From: Amycolatopsis vastitatis
GTDB taxonomy: Bacteria > Actinomycetota > Actinomycetes > Mycobacteriales > Pseudonocardiaceae
Assembly (NCBI RefSeq): GCF_002234595.1
Contig: NZ_NMUL01000012.1
Coordinates: 124,001-188,000, forward strand
Length of the DNA stretch: 64,000 bases
Direction: 5' to 3'
Positions within the stretch are counted from its first letter, which is position 1. Each line of letters begins with the position of its first letter. Positions 57,099 to 64,000 of the stretch are shown piece after piece. Position numbers and translations under genes: made by a program. A model generated the notes under the pieces. The model was not told where the DNA came from, made no database searches, and saw nothing but the letters and a program-made list of their open reading frames with translations.

Positions 57099-59713
57099 TA
57101 CTCGCGCTCTCCGTACCTGTCGTCGTTCTCGGAAAACTCTTCGTCACGGGCCCGCCGGGTGCCCTGCTGGAAAGCGGACAGCCTGCTGCGGGCGACCTCC
57201 GGCGAATCCAGCCTGACCTCTTCGCGTTCCGCGGCCGGCGTGGGCTTGTCTTCCCGCAGCTGGGGAACGAGGCTCTGCTGACGTCGCCGTTGCGGCAGCG
57301 GCGGGCGGCCGGGTGCCTCGGGACGGCGCGGCTGCTGCGGACGGCCTTCGGGGGTCGTCGCGGCCCGCGGCTCCTGCGGTGGCCACGCCGGCTGCTGCGC
57401 GGCCGGACGCGCCGGGCGCGAGACCCGCGCCGGCGGTGCGGGGGGCCGCACCGGGGCGATCGGCTGGGCCTGCGTCGGCTGGCTCATCGGCTCCGAGACG
57501 GACCCGACCGGGACCGGCGTCGGCGCGGACGGCGGCTGCTGGGTGGACGGTGCCGGCGGCGCCAGTGCCGGGGCCGGCGGCGGGACGGTCACGGGCGGGA
57601 CGACCGCGGGCGGCGGTGTCACGGCCGCGGGCGCCGTCTCGGGGGCCGGCGGGGCGGGCGGCTCGGTGCGGTGGCGCGCCGGGCGGCGCTGCGGCCGCTT
57701 GAGCGGCGCGACCTCGTCGTTCACCGGCTCCGGCTCGACCAGGTTCGGGACGAGCTCCGGCTTCGGCGGGGTGATCGGCTGCTCCGGCTCGCTCTCCGCC
57801 AAGGGAGCCAACAGGTCGGTGCGCACCAGCACGATGGCCCGGGTGCCGCCGTAGGCCGACTCCCGCAGGTGCACCTGGATGCCGTGGCGCGCGGCCAGCC
57901 GCGCGACCACGAACAGGCCCAGGCGCGGCTCGTCGGACAGCGCCATGATCCCGAAGTCCGGCGGGTTGGCCAGCATCGAGTTGATCTCTTCGGTCTGGTC
58001 CGGCTCGAGCCCGAGGCCCTGGTCCTCGACCTCGATCACGACGCCCTTGCCGACCACGTTGCCGCGGATCTCGACCCGCGACTGCGGCGGCGAGAACGCC
58101 GTCGCGTTGTCGATCAGCTCGGCGAGCAGGTGCACGAGGTCGCCGACGACCGGGCCGCGGACGGCGATCTGCGGCAGCACCGCCGTCTTGACCCTGGCGA
58201 AGTCCTCGGTCTCGGCGGACGCGCCGCGGACCAGCTCGGCCAGCCCGACCGGGTTGCGCCACTGACGGCCCGGCTGCCCGCCGCCGAGGATGATCAGGTT
58301 CTCCGCGTTCCGGCGGGCGCGGGTGGAGAGGTGGTCGAGCTGGAACAGCGTGTCCAGCTGGTCCGGGTCCTCCTGCTTGCGCTCGGCCTGGTCGAGCACC
58401 TTGAGCTGGCGGTGCACGATGACCTGGCTGCGGTGGGCGATGTTGAGGAACACCGTCTTGGTGCCCTCCTTGATCTTCGCCTCTTCGATGGCGGCCGCGA
58501 TGGCGGTCTGCTGCGCCTTGTTGAACGCGTCGGCGACCTGGCCGATCTCGTCGGTGCCGTGGTCGAGGAAGTGACCGCCCTCTTCGAGGTCGACGGGCTC
58601 GCCCGCCTGGACCCGGGCGACCAGCTCGGGCAGCCGCACCTCGGCCGCGTCGAGGGTGTCCTCGCGCAGCCGGTGCAGCCGGCCGATGAGCCGGTTCGAC
58701 AGCCGGACGGCGACGAACACCACGAAGACCGCGAACAGGACCGCGATCACACCGGCGATCAGCGACTCGGTGAACGTCGAGTCCGCGTCGTCGATCGCGG
58801 CCTGGCTCGCGTTCGAGCTCTGCAGGATGAAGATGCCCATCAGCGCGGAACCGACCTGGCGGGCGGCGGCACGCCACTGGTCCTGCGGTACCGGCAGCTT
58901 CGACAGGTCGCCGCGCAGGAACGCGGTCTCCACCTGGGTCACGACCTGCCACGGCTGGCTGGCCAGCAGCTGGTCGTACTTGGCCTTGACCTCGGGGATC
59001 AGCTTCGGCGCCGACGCGTCGAGCTGGGCGTGGTAGGCACCGACCTGGCCCACGTAGGCGCGGAAGTCGTCGTTGGTCAGCCCGCCCGCGGCCAGCCCGG
59101 CGGCGGCGAGCGCGTCACTGCGCTGCATCTCGTCGGCCGCGGTGAACAGCGGGATGGCGGTCAGCCGGTCGAACGCGTTCTGGGCGCCGCGCGCGTTCTG
59201 CGCGAGCCCGGCCACGCCGTCGGTGAACTGGTCGATCATCTTGTTGTAGTAGGCGAAGGCCTGGTTGATCTGCATCTGGCCGCCGTCGATCGCCTGACGG
59301 TTCTGCGGCAGCTGCTGGAACAGCCCGAAGAACGTGGTGATGTTCTTCAGGACGCTCGGCGGGGTGTCGTCGTAGTCGGCGAAGTTGTCCTTGAGGTACT
59401 GGATCGTCTTCGCGGCGTTCTCGTCCGTCTTCGGCCGCACGGCCGCGAGCGCGGCGCGCTGGCTGCTCTGGCCCGCGAGCAGGCTCAGCGTGGCCTGGCG
59501 CTCCTGCTGCAGCGAGGCGAGGAACGGGATCGACGGGGCCTCCGAGCCCCGGATGCGGTTGGTGTAGTCCCGGCCTGTGACGGCGTCGTAGATCAGGTAG
59601 CCCGCGAGAGCCACACCGACGAGCAACAGCGCGACACTGGGGACGAGCGCGATCGTGAGCACGCGCTTCCGAATCGAGGATCCCCGGTTGCGTCGAAGAG
59701 AAATCTGCTTCAC
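57098..59713 (-). CDS. cvnA: Conservon sensor kinase-like protein (CvnA-like) with NIT domain
   Basis: 871 residues from GTG 59713. TM1 is near residues 18-42. An extracytoplasmic helical domain of nitrate/nitrite-sensing (NIT) type (about 45-305) carries phrases such as ERQATLSLLAGQSSQRAALA. TM2 is near 315-337, followed by HAMP-like and coiled-coil segments. The HATPase domain (about 510-630) has LLAELIDNATAFSPP, IEVEDQGLGLEPDQ and PRLGLFVVARLAARHGI; a classic H-box His is not obvious. The last 230 residues are rich in Pro, Ala and Gln. It starts the conservon operon. Confidence 0.92.
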   Translation of the reverse strand: MKQISLRRNRGSSIRKRVLTIALVPSVALLLVGVALAGYLIYDAVTGRDYTNRIRGSEAPSIPFLASLQQERQATLSLLAGQSSQRAALAAVRPKTDENAAKTIQYLKDNFADYDDTPPSVLKNITTFFGLFQQLPQNRQAIDGGQMQINQAFAYYNKMIDQFTDGVAGLAQNARGAQNAFDRLTAIPLFTAADEMQRSDALAAAGLAAGGLTNDDFRAYVGQVGAYHAQLDASAPKLIPEVKAKYDQLLASQPWQVVTQVETAFLRGDLSKLPVPQDQWRAAARQVGSALMGIFILQSSNASQAAIDDADSTFTESLIAGVIAVLFAVFVVFVAVRLSNRLIGRLHRLREDTLDAAEVRLPELVARVQAGEPVDLEEGGHFLDHGTDEIGQVADAFNKAQQTAIAAAIEEAKIKEGTKTVFLNIAHRSQVIVHRQLKVLDQAERKQEDPDQLDTLFQLDHLSTRARRNAENLIILGGGQPGRQWRNPVGLAELVRGASAETEDFARVKTAVLPQIAVRGPVVGDLVHLLAELIDNATAFSPPQSRVEIRGNVVGKGVVIEVEDQGLGLEPDQTEEINSMLANPPDFGIMALSDEPRLGLFVVARLAARHGIQVHLRESAYGGTRAIVLVRTDLLAPLAESEPEQPITPPKPELVPNLVEPEPVNDEVAPLKRPQRRPARHRTEPPAPPAPETAPAAVTPPPAVVPPVTVPPPAPALAPPAPSTQQPPSAPTPVPVGSVSEPMSQPTQAQPIAPVRPPAPPARVSRPARPAAQQPAWPPQEPRAATTPEGRPQQPRRPEAPGRPPLPQRRRQQSLVPQLREDKPTPAAEREEVRLDSPEVARSRLSAFQQGTRRARDEEFSENDDRYGERE

Positions 59714-59824
59714 CTGGGTCCGTTTTCCTTCCGGCAGTACATGGTTTCGGGTCGCCCGAGGTGGTCTGCACCCGGATTCCGACCAGCCGGATCAACATCA
59801 CCGTGGTCTGCTTCGCCCGCGACG

Positions 59825-59853
59825 ACGTTAGGCAGCCCTCCAGGGCGCGTCAA
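59825..59853 (-). promoter_or_regulatory. Promoter of the conservon operon
   Basis: On the minus strand TTGACG (59853-59848) and TAACGT (59830-59825) are 17 nt apart. The kinase start is about 105 nt beyond the expected transcription start. Confidence 0.7.
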
Positions 59854-60273
59854 GTCCGTGGCGAGAACGTGATCTTGGAACGGTGACCCTTCAACAGTTG
59901 CTGCCTGCGCTTCGAAAGTCCACCACCGTAAGTCGTGACCTTCGTCGCAGGGCGGCTTTCCGTTCCACGCACGTATGTGAGTACCGGAGGCGCTCCCGGT
60001 CCCATCGTGTGTCCCGGCGGGGCCGACTACGTACGACAGCGCCGAATCGTTCGGTGACGAACATCACGACTTCGCGGCCGCGGCCTCGCACGCCCGCTTC
60101 ATCCGGAGCGGACGGCGTCTCCAAAGCGAAAATAGGCCGAAATCGCGGTCAATGCCACGGATTCACCGGAAATAGCGGCGGAATTCCCGGTATTCCGCAA
60201 GCGTGTCCGCGCGGACACCTGGAGTGCACCCGGTACCGGTTCCGCGGCCGGGTCCCCCGAGGACCGCGAGCCG
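59854..60273. other. 420-nt gene-free region between the conservon and TenA-like gene
   Basis: Part of the 560-nt gap upstream of the conservon. A dyad GCGGAAT-7 nt-ATTCCGC lies near 60178-60198 and might be an operator or hairpin. An open frame on the plus strand (59883-60284) has Arg-rich, uneven composition and no ribosome-binding site, so I do not call it a gene. Confidence 0.4.
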
Positions 60274-60930
60274 TCAGACGGTGAACTCGTCAGCGAGGGT
60301 GTTCCAGAACAGCAGCTCGTAGCTCTGGAACAGCCGGGCGCAGCGGTGCGCCTCGCGCTCGTCCAGCCGGTGCGCGTCGAGGCCCGCCTGGATCGCGGCG
60401 AGCGCTTGTTCTTCAATTTCCGGAACGTCCGCGGCGAAGTAGTCGAAGAACGCGCACTGCTCGCCGGTGAAGCGGTAGTGCTCCCGCATGCCCGCGGCGA
60501 CGTCCTTGCAGTACCGGCCGAAGGCGGCGAAGTTGGCGAAGATCCCGGCCGCGGTCGCCGACGACTCGCCGTTCAGCGCGAGCCACGCGACGTAGGCCGG
60601 GTAGGCCTGGCAGCCCGCGCGCGGCCGCTCGTCGCCATGGTCCGGACCAGTCGCCGCGAGCAACGCGTCCAGCATCGCGTTCGCCTGCTGCTCACCCGGC
60701 GCCAGACCGCCGAAGAAGACGCGCGCGTGCGGTTCGTCGGCCCGGGCGGCCAGCGCGTGGAAGCTGCGCCAGTCGCTGAGCGTGATCAGCTTCTCCTCCG
60801 CGGCCAGTGCGGCGAACACCGCGCGCGGCGCGCGGCCGGCGGTGATCAGCGGGACGAGGCGGTTGTCGCCGTCACGCGGCGCGAGCTCGGCCTGGATCTC
60901 CTCGAGCAACTTGCGCGCCGACCGCGTCAT
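60274..60930 (-). CDS. TenA/heme-oxygenase-fold protein
   Basis: 218 residues from ATG 60930 with AGGGGGAA upstream. All-helical; YPAYVAWLALNGESSATAAG, FANFAAFGRYCKDVAAGMRE and the closing LFQSYELLFWNTLADEF match the TenA/THI-4 and PqqC-like fold. The exact role (thiamine salvage or another) is uncertain because the catalytic Cys of TenA is not clearly placed. Divergent from the FadD-like gene. Confidence 0.7.
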   Translation of the reverse strand: MTRSARKLLEEIQAELAPRDGDNRLVPLITAGRAPRAVFAALAAEEKLITLSDWRSFHALAARADEPHARVFFGGLAPGEQQANAMLDALLAATGPDHGDERPRAGCQAYPAYVAWLALNGESSATAAGIFANFAAFGRYCKDVAAGMREHYRFTGEQCAFFDYFAADVPEIEEQALAAIQAGLDAHRLDEREAHRCARLFQSYELLFWNTLADEFTV

Positions 60931-61126
60931 CGGTTCCCCCTGCCGTCCGTGGTCCCTCCATTGAAGCGCGGTTCCGGCGCGGACGCTCGTGTACACAGTG
61001 GACAGTCGTGAGAGCCTGACCGCTATGTCCGTTTCGACGGCGATGCTTGACGTGGCCGCGATTGTCTATCCACCCGCGCCGGGAGCCCCTACAGTGTGGC
61101 CAACCGGAGCACCGAGGAGGCCAGCG

Positions 61127-63055
61127 TTGACCACCCCGTCCGTCGCCGAGCAGACCGAAGGCCAGACGATCCCGCGGTTGCTGCGCCGCAACGCCGTCGA
61201 GTACCCGGACCTGCCGGCGATCACCTCGCTCGACATCGAAGGGCAGGTCGCTTTTCGGGGGTCCGGGTGGCGAAGCCCCCGGCCCGGGGCGGAGCCCCGG
61301 CTGTCACAGCCGACGCTGACCTGGCGGGAGTTCCGCACCGCGATCGCCGAGGTCTCCCGCGGGCTGGCCGGGCTCGGGCTCGCCGCGGGCGAGCGCATGC
61401 TGATCATGGCGCCCGGCTGCCCCGACCACATCGTCGCCGACCTCGCCGCGACGCACCTGGCCGCGATCCCCTGCACCGCCTACGCCACGCTCAGCCCGGA
61501 CCAGATCCAGTTCGTCGCGCGGCACAGCGCGGCGCCGGTCGTGGTGCTCGGCGGCGAGAACGAGCTGGCGCGCTGGCGGCCGGTGCTCGACGACCTCCCG
61601 GCCCTGCGCCACGTCGTCGTCATGGACGAAACCGCGCTCCCCGGCGACGACGACCGCTTCGTCTCGCTCGCCACCCTTCGCGCCCAGGGCCGGGAAGCGC
61701 TTGCGGCCGACCCCGAGGCGTTCGAACGGTCTTGGCAGGACATCAAGCCGGACGACCCGCTGTCGATGATCTACACCTCCGGCACGACCGGCGACCCGAA
61801 GGGTGTCGTGCTGTCGCACCGCAACGCGATCCACCAGGCGTACGCGGTCACCGAGCTGCACCACCCGCCGATGCACGCGACGAACATCGCGTACCTGCCG
61901 CTCGCCCACATCGCCGAGCGGCAGCTGTCGATCTACCTGCCGATCGTGTGGGCGGGCCACGTGCACACCCTCGCCGACCCGACGGCGGTCGCCGGCGCGC
62001 TCGGCAAGGTGCACCCGCAGAGCTTCTTCGGCGTCCCCCGCGTGTGGGAGAAGATGGTCGCCGCGCTGAAGAACATGCTCGGCAGCGTGCCGGAGGACCG
62101 GCGCACCGCGCTGCTGCAGGCGAACGATCTGCTGCAGCAGGGGTACAAGCTGCGCAGCGCCGGTCAGCCGGTGCCCGCCGAGCTCGCGGAAAAGATCAGG
62201 CAGACCGACGAAGCCGCGCTGGCGCCGGTGCGCGCGCTGCTCGGGCTCGACAAGATCCTGGTCGCCTCCAGCGGCGCGGCCGCCCTCCCGGTCGAGATCA
62301 TCTACTTCCTGGCCGGCCTCGGCGTCGAGATCTGCGAGGTCTGGGGCCTGTCCGAGACGACCGGCGCGGCGACGTCCAACTCCGCGGAGTCCTTCCGCGC
62401 GGGCACCGTCGGCAAGGCGATCGAAGGCGTCGAGGTGAAGGTCGCCGAGGACGGCGAGCTGCTGGTCCGCGGCCCGATCGTGTTCCTCGGCTACCTGCAG
62501 GAGGACGGCACGATCGCCGACGCCACCGACGCCGACGGCTGGTACGCGACCGGCGACATCGGCACGATCGACGAAGACGGCTTCGTGACGATCACCGACC
62601 GCAAGAAGGAACTGATCATCACCTCGAGCGGCAAGAACATCGCGCCGACGAGGGTAGAGGGCCTGCTCAAGGAGCACCCGCTGATCGGCCAGGCGGTCGC
62701 GATCGGCGACGACCGGCCGTACGTGACGGCGCTGATCGTGCTCGACGACGAGATCGCCCCCGGCTGGGCCGCGGCGAACGGCGTCGACGCCGCCCCCGAA
62801 AACCTCACAGACCTGGCGAGCCACCCGGCGGTGCGGGCCGAGCTGGAACGCGCGGTCGAGTCGGCCAACAGCAGGCTCGCGCGGATCGAGCAGATCAAGC
62901 GCTACCACGTGCTGCCGAAGTCGTGGACTCCCGAGTCCGGCGAGCTGACCCCCACGCTCAAGCTGAAGCGCCGGGTCATCAACGACCGCTACTCGGCCGA
63001 CATCGAAGCGCTCTACGCGGCCGTCCGCGACCCCGAACCGGCCGCCGGTTCCTGA
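61127..63055 (+). CDS. Long-chain fatty acid-CoA ligase (FadD-like)
   Basis: 642 residues from TTG 61127, chosen for GAGGAGG six nt upstream and the start MTTPSVAEQTEGQTIPRLL. AMP-ligase motifs: MIYTSGTTGDPKGVVLSHRN, CEVWGLSETTGAATSN, YATGDIGTIDEDGF and DRKKELIITSSGKNI. It has the length of the FACS15 subgroup. Residues about 38-62 hold a GC-rich insertion (GSGWRSPRPGAEPR) that relatives seem to lack and which is encoded by a double hairpin repeat. It should activate long-chain acids with CoA. Confidence 0.93.
   Translation: MTTPSVAEQTEGQTIPRLLRRNAVEYPDLPAITSLDIEGQVAFRGSGWRSPRPGAEPRLSQPTLTWREFRTAIAEVSRGLAGLGLAAGERMLIMAPGCPDHIVADLAATHLAAIPCTAYATLSPDQIQFVARHSAAPVVVLGGENELARWRPVLDDLPALRHVVVMDETALPGDDDRFVSLATLRAQGREALAADPEAFERSWQDIKPDDPLSMIYTSGTTGDPKGVVLSHRNAIHQAYAVTELHHPPMHATNIAYLPLAHIAERQLSIYLPIVWAGHVHTLADPTAVAGALGKVHPQSFFGVPRVWEKMVAALKNMLGSVPEDRRTALLQANDLLQQGYKLRSAGQPVPAELAEKIRQTDEAALAPVRALLGLDKILVASSGAAALPVEIIYFLAGLGVEICEVWGLSETTGAATSNSAESFRAGTVGKAIEGVEVKVAEDGELLVRGPIVFLGYLQEDGTIADATDADGWYATGDIGTIDEDGFVTITDRKKELIITSSGKNIAPTRVEGLLKEHPLIGQAVAIGDDRPYVTALIVLDDEIAPGWAAANGVDAAPENLTDLASHPAVRAELERAVESANSRLARIEQIKRYHVLPKSWTPESGELTPTLKLKRRVINDRYSADIEALYAAVRDPEPAAGS
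61256..61300 (+). repeat. GC-rich double hairpin inserted in the FadD coding sequence
   Basis: CGGGGG/CCCCCG (61256-61281) and CCGGGGC-GGA-GCCCCGG (61284-61300) are two adjacent perfect hairpins inside the ligase gene. They keep the reading frame and encode an extra, Arg/Pro/Gly-rich stretch between two conserved segments. This looks like an intergenic repeat that has entered a gene. Confidence 0.65.
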
Positions 63056-63065
63056 GGTGCCAGAA

Positions 63066-63149
63066 CGCCCCAATGTGGCGTTGGTTGCGTCCAGCGCACC
63101 GAACGCCACATTGGGTGCGCTGGACGCACCGAACGCCACATTGGGGCGC
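63066..63149. repeat. Dispersed palindromic repeat, copy 3 (three units)
   Basis: GCCCCAATGTGGCGTTGG (from 63067) is followed by two inverted copies ending CCACATTGGGTGCG (63120) and CCACATTGGGGCG (63148). It fills the gap between the convergent FadD-like and SDR genes. Confidence 0.75.
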
Positions 63150-63154
63150 TTGGG

Positions 63155-64000
63155 TCAGGCGGTGCGGGGCGAGGTGGTCTCCGTCCACTTGCGCAGCCGC
63201 GGCGGGACGCGCTTCTCCAGGCCGTAGTTCTCCAGGTGGGCGGAGAAGACCTCGTCGAACGCCTTCTGCACGGTCTCGGTGTCCCACACCGGGCGCTCGA
63301 GGATCGGCTGCTTGAGGAACGGCTGGCCCATGATGTGCAGCTGCGGGCCGTTGCACCGGATCATCTGGCCGGTGATGCCGTCCGAGCCGTCGCCGAGCAG
63401 GAACAGCACGACCGGCGCGATCCGCGACGGCGTGCGGTCCGGCGGGCAGGCCCGCAGGGACCGCTCGGACTTCCACACCATCCGGGTGTGGGCGAGCGGG
63501 CAGACCGCGTTGACGCGGATCCCGGCGTCCTCGAGGTCGAGCGCCCAGGAGTAGGTCAGGGACGCGACCGCGCCCTTGCTGGCCGCGTACACGCCGAGCT
63601 TGCGCTGCCCGAGCGAGGCGCCCGAGGAGATGTTGACGATCGAGCCCCCGGTGCCCGCGTCGACCATCGCCTTGATCGCGGCCAGCCCGGTGTTCACCAC
63701 GCCGAGGACGTTGACTCCGATGAGCTCCCGCGCCTGCTCGAAGTCGTCCTCCCACGGCAGTGCTTCGTAGTTCAGCCCGGCGTTGTTGACCAGCCCGTCG
63801 ATCCCGCCGAACTCCTTGACGCACAGGTCGACGATCTCCTGCGCTTCGCCCGCCTCCGCCACGCTGTGCCCGCTGGCGACGGCGCGGCCGCCGTGCGCCC
63901 GGATGTTCTCCGCCGTCCGCTCGGCCAGCTCCACATCGATGTCGTTGACGACCACCGCCCCGCCCGCCCGTGCGACGTGCACCGCGAACGCCTCGCCCAG
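63155..64000 (-). CDS. Short-chain dehydrogenase/reductase, N-terminus beyond the window
   Basis: The frame is open at the right edge, so the first residues with the glycine-rich cofactor motif are missing; 281 residues are visible. GGIDGLVNNAGLN (NNAG), IVNISSGASLGQ with the catalytic Ser, and VYAASKGAVASL with catalytic Tyr and Lys are present. The C-terminal extension after TGQMIRCNGPQLH is longer than in a minimal SDR. It probably oxidises or reduces an alcohol or ketone with NAD(P). Substrate unknown; convergent with the FadD-like gene. Confidence 0.9.
   Translation of the reverse strand: MGEAFAVHVARAGGAVVVNDIDVELAERTAENIRAHGGRAVASGHSVAEAGEAQEIVDLCVKEFGGIDGLVNNAGLNYEALPWEDDFEQARELIGVNVLGVVNTGLAAIKAMVDAGTGGSIVNISSGASLGQRKLGVYAASKGAVASLTYSWALDLEDAGIRVNAVCPLAHTRMVWKSERSLRACPPDRTPSRIAPVVLFLLGDGSDGITGQMIRCNGPQLHIMGQPFLKQPILERPVWDTETVQKAFDEVFSAHLENYGLEKRVPPRLRKWTETTSPRTA

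Noticed and set aside
57290..59872. 860-codon open frame on the plus strand
   Set aside because: Shadow of the conservon kinase; the repetitive Arg/Gly/Leu composition is not protein-like.
59883..60284. Plus-strand frame in the conservon upstream region
   Set aside because: Arg-rich, no ribosome-binding site, uneven codon use, overlaps the TenA-like stop.

Overview
The window is high-GC DNA from an actinomycete, most likely a Pseudonocardiaceae member close to Amycolatopsis. The evidence is the very high G+C with G/C-ending codons, frequent GTG/TTG starts, actinobacterial -35/-10 boxes, a complete Cvn-type conservon, several predicted F420-linked enzymes, a TPR-CHAT protein and dispersed CCCCAATGTGGCGTT palindromes. 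The genus is inferred. I found no tRNA, rRNA or CRISPR array.

Layout. 1-3.7 kb: the 3' part of a Dyp-type peroxidase (EfeB-like), a secreted phosphoesterase, and an intact IS481-family insertion sequence placed exactly in the phosphoesterase stop codon. 3.7-7.7 kb (minus): a five-gene signalling operon in which a receiver-PP2C phosphatase, a sensor kinase, a stand-alone receiver, a STAS antagonist and an RsbW-like kinase form a partner-switching cascade. 7.9-16 kb: small membrane proteins, a GNAT enzyme, a TPR-CHAT caspase-like protein preceded by a 52-residue protein, a VOC protein, and an orphan coiled-coil protein with a NUDIX hydrolase. 16.3-26.5 kb: a DHPS-like/RibD-like pair, an aminotransferase and a small-molecule kinase, a TetR-controlled LLM oxidoreductase, a deazaflavin-type reductase, a coiled-coil protein, an acyl-CoA synthetase and a DHFR-like protein. 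26.5-31 kb (minus): an SRPBCC / LLM oxidoreductase / molybdopterin oxidoreductase operon behind an HxlR regulator. 31-37 kb: GNAT enzymes, a cupin, AraC/GlxA-, TetR- and MarR-type regulators, a secreted beta-propeller-like protein and an EamA exporter. 37-43.2 kb: a sugar locus (LacI, RbsA/C/B-like ABC transporter, fucose/arabinose isomerase-family enzyme) with a clear operator-promoter. 43.4-49.6 kb: secreted hydrolases, single-TM proteins with Gly/His-rich tails, and a lytic transglycosylase coupled to a small Cys-containing protein. 49.6-55.7 kb: DUF1992 protein, YidC-like insertase, DUF6412-like protein, metallophosphoesterase, alpha/beta-hydrolase, HAD, NUDIX and DoxX proteins. 55.7-59.7 kb (minus): a conservon (sensor kinase, roadblock, DUF742, GTPase). 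60.3-64 kb: a TenA/heme-oxygenase-fold protein, a FadD-like ligase and an SDR cut by the window end.

The best candidates for unexplored biology are the CHAT protease-like protein with its small upstream neighbour (9.7-12.6 kb), the orphan coiled-coil protein at 13.9 kb, the single-TM proteins with a shared N-terminal motif and Gly/His-rich tails, the insertion sequence whose transposase stop codon is supplied by its target, and several unexplained repeats: an inverted-repeat element at 50.04 kb, a 3 x 16 bp array at 50.83 kb, the dispersed palindromes, and a GC-rich double hairpin that appears to have inserted in frame in the FadD gene.
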